Assembly: GCF_001668575.1 (NCBI RefSeq)
Contig: NZ_LZMD01000032.1
Location: 1-47,017 of the forward strand
Direction: 5' to 3'
DNA from: Mycobacterium sp. 1164985.4
GTDB lineage: Bacteria > Actinomycetota > Actinomycetes > Mycobacteriales > Mycobacteriaceae
DNA: 47,017 nt
The translations under genes were made by a program, and so were the position numbers. Positions 1-6,913 of the stretch are shown piece by piece; within the stretch, counting starts at the first letter, position 1, and each line of letters begins with the position of its first letter. The notes beneath the pieces are model-generated. The model did no database searches. It was not told the origin of the DNA and saw only the letters and a list, made by a program, of their open reading frames with translations.

Positions 1-491
1 GGTTGGCGCCGCGCAGACTGCTGCGGGTGTTCATCGGTGCGACGATCATCGCCGTCCCGATAAACGGGCTCATCCAGTTCACCTGGATGAGAGCCGGAAT
101 CTTCTACTACACAGAGGCAGTCGGTCCGGTGCTGCACATCGGTCACATCCACTTTCCCGTGATCATGGCGGTTTACGACGCCCCGATCTTCGCCATGGTC
201 GCCGTGATGTGTGTGCGAGACGAGAGTGGCGAACTGGTGTTGATCAACCGTCTCGCGCGCTGGATGCCCGCAAGGCGTGGGCGGCCGAAGCTGACGCTCA
301 CTCGGCAGCTGTTGGTATCGGTGACGGTGGGTCTGGTGTCGTTCGCTGTGCCGCTGGCCGTGCTGTCCGGGCTGCGGGAGGCAGGTCTGTCGCGGCCCTC
401 CTTCGATCAGAACCCGTATCCGGATGTCAACCTGTATGACCCATACGGTCATCTCGAGGAAGCCGGCAAGCCGGGACCGTTCTACCGATGA
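1..491 (+). CDS. AveC-like (spirocyclase AveC family) membrane protein, C-terminal part
   Basis: The reading frame is open to the left edge, so the 5' half lies outside the window; about 162 codons are visible. Three hydrophobic stretches look like membrane segments (about residues 9-28, 50-70 and 102-122 of the visible part). The C-terminus, with LYDPYGHLEEAGKPGPFYR, resembles the end of actinobacterial proteins annotated as spirocyclase AveC family, which are usually more than 300 aa. AveC acts in avermectin spiroketal formation. The mycobacterial relatives have no assigned reaction, and they often sit in lipid or sterol catabolic clusters. A TTG at position 3 could be read as a start, but the protein would then lack half the family length, so I treat the gene as truncated by the window. 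Family call is from memory of the C-terminal pattern. Confidence 0.6.
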   Translation, partial: LAPRRLLRVFIGATIIAVPINGLIQFTWMRAGIFYYTEAVGPVLHIGHIHFPVIMAVYDAPIFAMVAVMCVRDESGELVLINRLARWMPARRGRPKLTLTRQLLVSVTVGLVSFAVPLAVLSGLREAGLSRPSFDQNPYPDVNLYDPYGHLEEAGKPGPFYR

Positions 492-495
492 CAAC

Positions 496-514
496 GGTCA
501 GTCCCAGGTCAGTC
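496..514. repeat. Short direct repeat GGTCAGTC x2
   Basis: GGTCAGTC occurs at 496-503 and again at 507-514, an 11-base period (about one helical turn), between the AveC-like stop and the start of the next gene. It could be a tandem operator half-site or chance. Nothing else is recognisable in this 70-base gap apart from the ribosome binding site before 562. Confidence 0.3.
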
Positions 515-561
515 ACAATGACGAGAACTGTTGCCCTGCAGGGGTGAGGAGGGAAGGAACC

Positions 562-1659
562 ATGACCGACTTTACCGGTCGTCGCTATCGAGTTGTGCAT
601 GTCGGCACCGGGTTGACAGGCAGGGAGGCGTTGCGCGCGGTCATCGAGGACCCGTCGCTCGATCTCGTCGGGGTGAAGGTGTCGACGCGGGAAAAAGCCG
701 GAATGGACGCAGGAGAACTGTGCGGTGCACCACCGGTCGGAGTACGTGCGACCGATGACCTCTCAGCTGTACTCGCGCTCAAACCCGACTGCGTGACATA
801 TTGCGCTACCGCCGTCCGCCGCGAAGAAGAGGCGATCGCGGACATCGCCACGTACCTCAGAGCCGGGGTCAACGTGGTGACGTTCTCGTTGATCCCGATG
901 ATCTATCCCAGGGCCGCTCCCGCCCCATGGCGAGAGGGCCTGGAAAAGGCAGCTGTTGAGGGGAATTCAACGTTCTATGCCACCGGTAGCGAGCCGGGGT
1001 TCATCAGCCTGAACATCCCTACGGCCCTGCTGAGCGGAGCGGGTCGAGTCGACTCGTACCGGATGGATGAATACGCGGTCGACCTCGACAAGGCATACCC
1101 GATATGGGATGTCCTACATGAGTCGATGGGATTCGGTAAGCCCGACGGCCATGTGCCGGTTCGAATCGCATCGGGAAAGGTCAACAAGGACTGGAGCACG
1201 GTGGTGACCTATATCGCCGACATCCTCGGATTCGAACTCGACGGGATCGAGCTCGATTGGGAGACCCTGCTCGCGCCGACCGCGCTTCCGACCGCGCTCG
1301 GTGTCATCCCCGAGGGGACGATCTGTGCGCACAGGTGGCAGCTCGCCGGCATCGTCAGAGGCCGCCCTGCCGTCGCGGTTCAATACTTCGCGACGGTCAG
1401 CAGCACACCGTGGCCCGATCGTTGGCCCAAGCCGGCACGCGAAGGCCAAGGCGGAATGGTGTTCCGCGTCAACGGCAATCCCAACATGAGCCTCGAACTG
1501 CACCTGGAGCAATCGAGCGACGACCGGGTGAATCCGGGTGTCGTGGCGACGGCGCTCGCGGCGGTGAACGCCATCCCGAGCGTTGTCGGAGCCCCACCGG
1601 GCGTGATCTCCAGCCCCCTGTCGGGGCCGTCGGTTGTCACCCGGCAGTCCAGCGCTTAG
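562..1659 (+). CDS. Dihydrodipicolinate reductase-like NAD(P)-dependent oxidoreductase
   Basis: 365 aa. The N-terminus has a Rossmann dinucleotide loop (VGTGLTG, about residues 13-19) followed by the arrangement typical of actinobacterial proteins annotated as dihydrodipicolinate reductase or NAD(P)H-dependent amine dehydrogenase. GSEPGFISLNIP and ESMGFGKP are motifs shared with the paralogue at 3337-4416. The true substrate of this branch is unknown; lysine biosynthesis is unlikely because the protein is about 100 residues longer than DapB and sits among lipid catabolic genes. ATG 562 is preferred because the purine-rich GAGGAGGGAAGGAA lies just upstream and translation from there begins at the Rossmann fold. 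The open frame reaches further upstream, but only into the AveC-like gene. The 3' end overlaps the convergent SDR by 4 bases. Confidence 0.75.
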   Translation: MTDFTGRRYRVVHVGTGLTGREALRAVIEDPSLDLVGVKVSTREKAGMDAGELCGAPPVGVRATDDLSAVLALKPDCVTYCATAVRREEEAIADIATYLRAGVNVVTFSLIPMIYPRAAPAPWREGLEKAAVEGNSTFYATGSEPGFISLNIPTALLSGAGRVDSYRMDEYAVDLDKAYPIWDVLHESMGFGKPDGHVPVRIASGKVNKDWSTVVTYIADILGFELDGIELDWETLLAPTALPTALGVIPEGTICAHRWQLAGIVRGRPAVAVQYFATVSSTPWPDRWPKPAREGQGGMVFRVNGNPNMSLELHLEQSSDDRVNPGVVATALAAVNAIPSVVGAPPGVISSPLSGPSVVTRQSSA

Positions 1660-2477
1660 CTGCCCGTCACGCCGACGTCCACCGGAATGGCGGCGGCCGT
1701 GACGAATCTCGCCTCGTCAGATGCCAACCACGCGACCGCACTGGCGATGTCCTCCGCCGTGGTGATCGCGTCCGGCATGAGTTGCTTTGCGAAGCCGGGA
1801 CGCAGCGCCGGATTCGACTTCGCTGCCTCGGCCATCGCCTCGATCATCCGACCGCTTCCCATCGGCGTCGCCACCGAGCCGGGGTGCAAGCTGTTCACTC
1901 GGATGTGGTACTTGCCGAGTTCGGCGGCGAACGAACGCGCCAGGGCCGTCACGGCGTGCTTACTGGCCGTGTAGGCGATCATGAACGGCTCCACGGTGAG
2001 GCCGGCGGCCGACCCGACGAGGATGATGGAGCCACCCCGCCCGCCGGCGATGATGTGCTTGGCCCCCGCCATCACCGTGTTCCAGGTACCGACGATGTTG
2101 ATGTCGATGGTGTCCTGAAAGTCACGCGGTGACACGTGATCCCACGCGGCAGGCACGCAGATTCCCGCGTTGGCAACGATGACATCGAGTCGGCCGAGCT
2201 CGGTGACCGCGTTGTCGACGGCGGTACAGAGACCGTCGTGGTCTCGGGTGTCGACGACCGCCGTCACCGCCCGCCGGTCATTGGCTTTAACCCTCTCCGC
2301 CGTCTCGGCCAGATCCTCAGGCGTGGCGGAATCGTAGGGAACACTCGGTGGTAGCGGGCCGGCGATGTCAACGAGAATGACGTCGGCACCATCGGCGCTG
2401 AGCCTTTCGGCATGAGCGCGTCCCTGTCCGCGGGCCGCCCCGGTGATGAGCGCGACTTTGTCGGTCATGTCGGGCAC
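1656..2477 (-). CDS. Mycofactocin-coupled-type SDR oxidoreductase
   Basis: 273 aa classical short-chain dehydrogenase/reductase. The cofactor loop is TGAARGQGRAHA (about residues 12-23), the NAG motif is VANAGI, and the catalytic residues are Ser156, Tyr169 and Lys173. Between the acidic NAD-binding end of strand 2 and the next helix there is an extra segment (about residues 39-58, including VPYDSATPEDLAET). That insertion, with the ARGQGRAHA loop, is the hallmark of mycofactocin-associated SDRs, which hold NAD tightly and pass electrons to mycofactocin. It probably oxidises a secondary alcohol of a terpenoid or steroid-like substrate. Start: GTG 2477 or ATG 2468 (MTDK); neither has a strong Shine-Dalgarno. 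Divergent from the SDR at 2558, with a degenerate copy of the recurrent operator between them. Confidence 0.8.
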   Translation of the reverse strand: MPDMTDKVALITGAARGQGRAHAERLSADGADVILVDIAGPLPPSVPYDSATPEDLAETAERVKANDRRAVTAVVDTRDHDGLCTAVDNAVTELGRLDVIVANAGICVPAAWDHVSPRDFQDTIDINIVGTWNTVMAGAKHIIAGGRGGSIILVGSAAGLTVEPFMIAYTASKHAVTALARSFAAELGKYHIRVNSLHPGSVATPMGSGRMIEAMAEAAKSNPALRPGFAKQLMPDAITTAEDIASAVAWLASDEARFVTAAAIPVDVGVTGS

Positions 2478-2496
2478 ACGCGAACGCTACCGCACC

Positions 2497-2514
2497 TGAG
2501 AATTCGGATTAACG
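2497..2514. promoter_or_regulatory. Degenerate copy of the recurrent operator between two SDRs
   Basis: TGAGAAT-TCGG-ATTAACG: the left arm matches the window-wide inverted repeat TGAGAAT-N4-ATTCTCA exactly, while the right arm keeps only ATT. It lies in the roughly 80-base divergent gap between the SDR genes at 2477 and 2558. On its own it would not be convincing; it is listed because better copies occur at other promoters in the window. Confidence 0.35.
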
Positions 2515-2557
2515 GTTTTGGAGAGCGTCCGTTGCGTAAGTGATAGCTTCTCCGATC

Positions 2558-3340
2558 ATGGGTGTGCTCGACGGTCAGACGGCGTTCGTTCTCGGTGCAT
2601 CTGCAGGGATCGCCCAGGCCTCAGCCAGATTGCTGGCGATCGACGGTGCGACTTTGTACCTCCTGGGGCGATCCATGAGGCGGCTGGAGGCGACGCGCGA
2701 CCGGATTCATGAGGCCGCGCCGGACGCGGAGATTGTGCTGCACAAGGGGGATCCCGAAGACGAGGACACCGTGAAAGCAGCCGCACAGTCGGCCCACGAT
2801 GTCCACGATCGGCTGAACATCGTCATCGGCACGGTGGCCAGCGGCGGCACGGGGCCGCTCGTGGAACAGGACCTCGAAACCTTTACGAATTTCGTGATGG
2901 GCAACCTGCGCTCGAACTTTCTGGCGCTGCGCTATTCGGCGCCGTTGATGGCGGACGGCGGTTCGATCGTGTTCATCTCGTCGACATCCGCCAAGATTCC
3001 GATGGAGGGGCTGGGGCACTACTCGGCGGGCAAGGCCGCGCTCGAGATGTTCATCCGCGTCGCCGCCTCAGAACTGGGCCCGCGCGGTATTCGTGTCAAC
3101 GCGGTACGTCCCGGCCTGACAGAAGCTGCCACCACTCAGGGCTACATCCACCTCGAAGAGCTGACGAGCAGCTTCCTGGAACGGGTACCGCTTGGCAGGC
3201 TCGGTGTCTCCGACGACATCGCTCCCGGTGTGCGCTACCTGGCTGGACCCGAATCCGGCTGGATGACGGGGCAGAGCTTCGCGATCGACGGCGGCAATGA
3301 GGTGCGGGGCGCACCACGCGGACCGATGTTCACGGTCTAG
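2558..3340 (+). CDS. SDR family oxidoreductase
   Basis: 260 aa from ATG 2558. Classical SDR with cofactor loop VLGASAGIAQ (residues 11-20), where the usual final Gly is Ala. The active site is Ser (in ISSTSAK, 140-146), Tyr155 and Lys159 (YSAGK), and the C-terminus is MTGQSFAIDGGNE. The NNAG motif is replaced by GTVASGG (residues 91-97), so the subfamily is unusual. Probably a 3-hydroxyacyl or ring-alcohol dehydrogenase; the substrate cannot be read from sequence. A GTG at 2540 would add six residues (MIASPI) absent from typical SDR N-termini, so ATG 2558 is chosen. The stop overlaps the convergent reductase-like gene by 4 bases. Confidence 0.75.
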   Translation: MGVLDGQTAFVLGASAGIAQASARLLAIDGATLYLLGRSMRRLEATRDRIHEAAPDAEIVLHKGDPEDEDTVKAAAQSAHDVHDRLNIVIGTVASGGTGPLVEQDLETFTNFVMGNLRSNFLALRYSAPLMADGGSIVFISSTSAKIPMEGLGHYSAGKAALEMFIRVAASELGPRGIRVNAVRPGLTEAATTQGYIHLEELTSSFLERVPLGRLGVSDDIAPGVRYLAGPESGWMTGQSFAIDGGNEVRGAPRGPMFTV

Positions 3341-4416
3341 CCGAAGGCGAGCGCGTTGCGCGGCGCCGTGATCGGCAGATCAAGTGACGTGGCGATCCCC
3401 GGCGCAGCGTCGACGACGTAGGGGATGGCATTGACGACCCGCATGGCCGTCGCCTCCATCGCATTGGCGTTGGCCGACTCTGGCGTGTCCTCGGTGCCGA
3501 GGTTCAGGTCGCACCGGATGTGGGGTTGGCCGTCGATGATGAGCCGGTAGGTGCCGTTGGGCGCCGAGGCCCACTCGGGTGCCAGGTCGGGCGCCATCCG
3601 ATTGATGTGCTCGATCGTGATCACGGGGTGGCCGTCGACGATGCCGGTGGTCTCGGCCCGCACCGCGCCGCAAGTTCCCGCGGGAATGGTTCCGCACGCG
3701 ACATGCAGATCTCGCGGGGTGAGCACCCGCTCGTAGGACTCGGTGACCTTCTCGAGCTCAACACCAAGAGCTTTGGCCACCAACCCGATCGGCGGTCCCC
3801 AGGCGAACTGTTGGGCACCGTCGAGTTCGAGGAGCGGCGTGAAATCGAGCGGCTTGCCGAAGCCCATGGCGTCGATCATGAGGTCCCGGTTGGGGTATGC
3901 CGAGTAGTCGAAGATTTCCTGCGCCCGTATGGACCGGATGGTGTTCGACAGCGTGCTCAGTAGCACCGCGAGCTGGTCGCCGGCGAAGCCGGGTTCGATA
4001 CCCGACGTGTAGATCGTGGCTCCTCCGGACAAGGCGGCGGCACGGACCTGATCGGCCAGCTGCGGGATCCATCTGTCAGGGAACATCATTCCCGGGGTGT
4101 TGGTGGTCACCACGTTGAGCCCGGCATCGAGCAGACGGACGTAGTCGCGCACCGCGGCGGCGTCCATCTCCGGGCTGGCCGCGCCGTAGACCACGCAATC
4201 GGGATTGGCGGCGATGATGTCGTCGAGATCACCGGTGGTGATCACCCCGATCGGGCCCAACCCGACGATCTCGCCGGCGTCGCGTCCGACCTTCTCGGCG
4301 CTGTGCACCCAAACCCCGACCAGGTGGAGGTGCGGCCGTCGGACGATCGCACGGATCGACAGGCTGCTGATCCAACCGGTGGATATGACGGCGACCCGTA
4401 ATGGCTTGTCAGTCAC
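3337..4416 (-). CDS. Dihydrodipicolinate reductase-like protein with degenerate dinucleotide loop
   Basis: 359 aa, paralogue of the protein at 562-1659: both have IEPGF/SEPGF, DAMGFGKP/ESMGFGKP, an IPAGT/IPEGT segment and the same closing pattern (VVNAIPYVVDAAPGI). The expected Rossmann GxGxxG reads VISTGWISSLS here, so only one loop glycine is kept. Either a different nucleotide-binding geometry or loss of cofactor binding is possible. The GTG start at 4416 is supported by AAGGAG eight bases upstream. The ligase gene at 4549-6159 lies upstream on the same strand, separated by 132 bases holding a small inverted repeat. The two may be co-transcribed, or the repeat may mark a separate promoter. 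Confidence 0.7.
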   Translation of the reverse strand: MTDKPLRVAVISTGWISSLSIRAIVRRPHLHLVGVWVHSAEKVGRDAGEIVGLGPIGVITTGDLDDIIAANPDCVVYGAASPEMDAAAVRDYVRLLDAGLNVVTTNTPGMMFPDRWIPQLADQVRAAALSGGATIYTSGIEPGFAGDQLAVLLSTLSNTIRSIRAQEIFDYSAYPNRDLMIDAMGFGKPLDFTPLLELDGAQQFAWGPPIGLVAKALGVELEKVTESYERVLTPRDLHVACGTIPAGTCGAVRAETTGIVDGHPVITIEHINRMAPDLAPEWASAPNGTYRLIIDGQPHIRCDLNLGTEDTPESANANAMEATAMRVVNAIPYVVDAAPGIATSLDLPITAPRNALAFG

Positions 4417-4507
4417 GGATTGAACTCCTTCGGTATCCCAGGGCGGGGATCGGGGAGGTGGCCCGGTTCCAATGCCTCGTCGCGAATGTACCGGAGCGGA
4501 AATGGGA

Positions 4508-4526
4508 GTTTCCGAAAATGGGAAAC
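4508..4526. promoter_or_regulatory. Inverted repeat GTTTCC-N7-GGAAAC
   Basis: Six-base perfect arms (4508-4513 and 4521-4526) lie in the gap between the ligase stop (4549) and the reductase-like start (4416), both read on the minus strand. It could be an operator for the downstream gene or a weak hairpin. There is no following T-run, so an intrinsic terminator is less likely. Confidence 0.3.
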
Positions 4527-4548
4527 CATCTTCGCGAGAGCTACGGAC

Positions 4549-6159
4549 TCACCTCTCAGACAAGAGATCACTGAGCTGCTTGGCGAGGTCCGACTTCTTG
4601 ACCTTGCCCGTGGCGGTGAACGGCAGCGCCTCTTTGTCGGTGACCCAGATGAACTTCGGAACCTTGTATGCCGACAGGCGGTTGCGGACATTCGCCCGCA
4701 GAGCCTCGGCATCCAGCTTCGCGTCGCCGCGCGGAACCACCGCCGCGGCCACGATCGTTCCGTTGTGGCCGTCCTCGGCGCCGACGACATACGCCTCGAG
4801 AACGCCGTCGCACCCGGACAGGGCCGATTCCACTTCTCCCGGTGTGACGTTGGTGCCGCCACTGGTTTTGATCAGGTCGCCCAACCGCCCGGTGAACGTG
4901 ATCCAGCCGTCGTCGTACTGGATTCCACAGTCGCCCGTTCGGTAGTAGCCGTCGGGCGTGAACACGTCCTCCCGCTCACGCTTGTAAAGCCGCTGCATGA
5001 GCGAGTAGCCACGCACCCAGATCTCGCCATCGCTGCCCGGGGGGACGGGGTCCCCCGTTTCTGGGTCGACGAGAACATGCGACAACCCTTCGACCGAGTA
5101 TCCGCCCGTCACCGAGCGATCGGCCGGCTGCGGTGGATATGGGTCGACGCCGATGTGGTTGCCGCAGAGTTCGGTCATCCCCAGCGCATTGGGGCCCTTG
5201 GGCCGGCGTTCGGGGGGCACCATGGCGGGCATGCTGGTGCGCTGCACCGAGCTGAGGTCGCGCCGGGCGAAGTCCGGGTGCTCGGCCAGTGACTTGCCTT
5301 GCTGTGGCCAACCCAGCGTGATGGTCGCGCGATGACGCTCGATCAACTCCAGCGCGTCAGCGGCGTCGAACGCCGGTTGGGTCACCAGCGTCGCACCGTG
5401 GTGAATCACCGCATGGAGGCCGGTGATCAAACCACCGACCCAGAAGAACGGCATCGCCGTGAACATCACCGTGGTGTTCGTGACGCCGTAGTCGAAGGTC
5501 AGGTTGTACGTGTGACGCACCAACGTACCGTGCGTGTGCACAGGGCCTTTCGGGTCTCCGGTGCTGCCCGAGGTGTAGATGATCATCGCGTCGTCGGCCG
5601 GTGTCACGCACGACTCGACCTCCGTCAAGAAGTCGGCGCCGTATCGCCCGTCCGCGCTGGCCGGCAGCGTCGTCGCCCACGGCCGGTCGCAGCGTCCCCT
5701 CACTGAAATAGTGCGCAGAAACGGCGCTCCGGACACGGCCAGCCTGCCGGGACTGCCCTGGGCGGCGAGGCCGGGCAGCGCCTCCTCGAGGCGGTCGAGG
5801 AAGCTGTGGCCACGAAAGCTCGACTGGGCGAGAATTGCGCGCAGATCGGCGTGCCGGGCGGTCCATGCCAGCTCAGACGCCTTGTAGAACGTGTTCAGCG
5901 GCACCGCGACCGCGCCGACACGCGTGATCGCGAACCAGGCGACCGCCCAGTCGACGCTGTTGGGCATCAGGATGCCGACGTGGTCCCCCTTCCCGAAGCC
6001 CTCGTCGAGCAGCGCCGTCGCCAACCGCGCGGACTGCTGGTCCAGGTCCGCGTAGGTCAGCGTCTGACCATCCGAGACGAGAAACGGCTTGTCTCCGAAC
6101 CGCGCCGCAGACGATCTGACGAGGGCGGGGATCGTGGGCGTGAGTGTCGGGAAGGGCAC
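4549..6159 (-). CDS. Class I adenylate-forming acyl-CoA synthetase (FadD-type)
   Basis: 536 aa, full length for the ANL superfamily. It activates a carboxylic acid as an acyl-AMP and then transfers it to CoA. Visible motifs: P-loop IIYTSGSTGDPKG (about residues 193-205; the following residue is Pro where Val or Ile is usual), the aromatic-type A5 motif GMTELCGN (327-334), the ribose-binding Asp in YYRTGDCG (405-412), the hinge region GRLGDLIKTSGG (424-435) and the core lysine Lys519 in TATGKVKK. The substrate is unknown. GTG 6159 is preceded by AAGGAA at good spacing. It is divergent from the SnoaL-like gene at 6278, with a copy of the recurrent operator between them, which suggests joint control. 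Confidence 0.85.
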   Translation of the reverse strand: MPFPTLTPTIPALVRSSAARFGDKPFLVSDGQTLTYADLDQQSARLATALLDEGFGKGDHVGILMPNSVDWAVAWFAITRVGAVAVPLNTFYKASELAWTARHADLRAILAQSSFRGHSFLDRLEEALPGLAAQGSPGRLAVSGAPFLRTISVRGRCDRPWATTLPASADGRYGADFLTEVESCVTPADDAMIIYTSGSTGDPKGPVHTHGTLVRHTYNLTFDYGVTNTTVMFTAMPFFWVGGLITGLHAVIHHGATLVTQPAFDAADALELIERHRATITLGWPQQGKSLAEHPDFARRDLSSVQRTSMPAMVPPERRPKGPNALGMTELCGNHIGVDPYPPQPADRSVTGGYSVEGLSHVLVDPETGDPVPPGSDGEIWVRGYSLMQRLYKREREDVFTPDGYYRTGDCGIQYDDGWITFTGRLGDLIKTSGGTNVTPGEVESALSGCDGVLEAYVVGAEDGHNGTIVAAAVVPRGDAKLDAEALRANVRNRLSAYKVPKFIWVTDKEALPFTATGKVKKSDLAKQLSDLLSER

Positions 6160-6229
6160 GGGGTGGATTCCTTAGCGGTCCTGCGCTCGGACGGGCTGGC
6201 CTCAACAGGATAGCTATCCGCACCGGAAA

Positions 6230-6247
6230 CGAGAATATCGGTTCTCG
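6230..6247. promoter_or_regulatory. Recurrent operator copy between acyl-CoA synthetase and SnoaL-like gene
   Basis: CGAGAAT-ATCG-GTTCTCG: seven-base arms with one mismatch and a 4-base spacer. It lies 30 bases before the ATG at 6278 and about 70 bases before the divergent ligase start. It matches perfect or near-perfect copies at 9971, 26043 and 36166. The symmetry and length fit a TetR-type homodimer site; the regulator is not identified. Confidence 0.55.
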
Positions 6248-6277
6248 CTCGATGTCCCCGGCCATTAGACTCCGGCC

Positions 6278-6826
6278 ATGTCGATGTCCGACCGGGTGGA
6301 TCGACTCGAGTCCAGCATCGAGATCGCCCAACTGCCCAGCCGCTACGCCATGGCGCTCGATGCGCGGGATCTCGATGCCCTGGTGGCGTTGTTCGTCGAC
6401 GACGTCGCCGCCGGGTCGCACGGCGTCGGTAGGGCGGCGCTCAGGCAGTGGTACGACGAGGTGCTGCGGAGGTTCTATCGAAGCATCCACCTGATCTGCG
6501 GACATGCTTTCGATTTCGCCGATCCCGACCATGCGACGGGTTCGGCTTACTGCCGGGCTGAGCATGAGGACGGCGACGGATGGTATGTCATCACGATGCG
6601 TTACGACGACGTCTACGAACGCCGCGACGGCGCCTGGTACTTCGTCAAGCGACGCGAGCATCCCTGGTACTCCGTCGACGTGACCGAGCGGCCCGGCCCG
6701 GAATTCATCCGGTGGCCCACCGATGTACCGCTGCGCGCACAGATGCCCCACCGCATGCCGACCTGGCGGGCATTCTGGGACAGCGGTGACCCGGCGCTTC
6801 CCGAGCGCCTGTCCCGGCGGCCGTAG
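6278..6826 (+). CDS. SnoaL-like / NTF2-fold family protein
   Basis: 182 aa. The N-terminal 140 residues follow the SnoaL-like (SnoaL_4, NTF2-fold) pattern: helical start (RVDRLESSIEIAQLPSRYA), ALDARDLDALVALFVDDV, then a beta-rich region with H and D residues (SIHLICGH, RYDDVYERRDGAWYFVKRRE). This fold hosts ketosteroid isomerases, dehydratases (e.g. BaiE-type) and cyclases, so an isomerase or dehydratase step is possible but unproven. The C-terminal 40 residues (FIRWPTDVPLRAQMPHRMPTW onward) are an extension without recognised motif. ATG 6278 is chosen as the first start before the fold; a second ATG two codons on cannot be excluded. Shares a divergent operator-bearing promoter region with the ligase. 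Confidence 0.7.
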   Translation: MSMSDRVDRLESSIEIAQLPSRYAMALDARDLDALVALFVDDVAAGSHGVGRAALRQWYDEVLRRFYRSIHLICGHAFDFADPDHATGSAYCRAEHEDGDGWYVITMRYDDVYERRDGAWYFVKRREHPWYSVDVTERPGPEFIRWPTDVPLRAQMPHRMPTWRAFWDSGDPALPERLSRRP

Positions 6827-6842
6827 CGCGCCCCCAAGGCCC

Positions 6843-6860
6843 ACGATAGTGTGATTCTCA
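6843..6860. promoter_or_regulatory. Half-conserved operator copy upstream of CoA-transferase
   Basis: ACGATAG-TGTG-ATTCTCA: the spacer and right arm are identical to the perfect site at 36166-36183, while the left arm is degenerate. A second, everted partner (TGAAAAT at 6865-6871) follows. The site lies about 40-70 bases upstream of the candidate starts of the CoA-transferase gene. Confidence 0.4.
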
Positions 6861-6887
6861 AATCTGAAAATGTCCGTTAACGCCTGT

Positions 6888-6893
6888 AGGAGG
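6888..6893 (+). promoter_or_regulatory. AGGAGG Shine-Dalgarno that favours an ATT start at 6899
   Basis: A full AGGAGG sits five bases before ATT 6899, which is in frame with the CoA-transferase. It is 20 bases before the first conventional in-frame start, GTG 6914, which is too far for normal spacing. No ATG, GTG or TTG lies in frame between 6893 and 6914. Confidence 0.5.
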
Positions 6894-6913
6894 ACGACAT
6901 TTCCGTCGATAAC

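Noticed and set aside
3..491. A complete small membrane protein starting at TTG 3
   Set aside because: The frame is open to the window edge and the visible part corresponds to the C-terminal half of AveC-like proteins.
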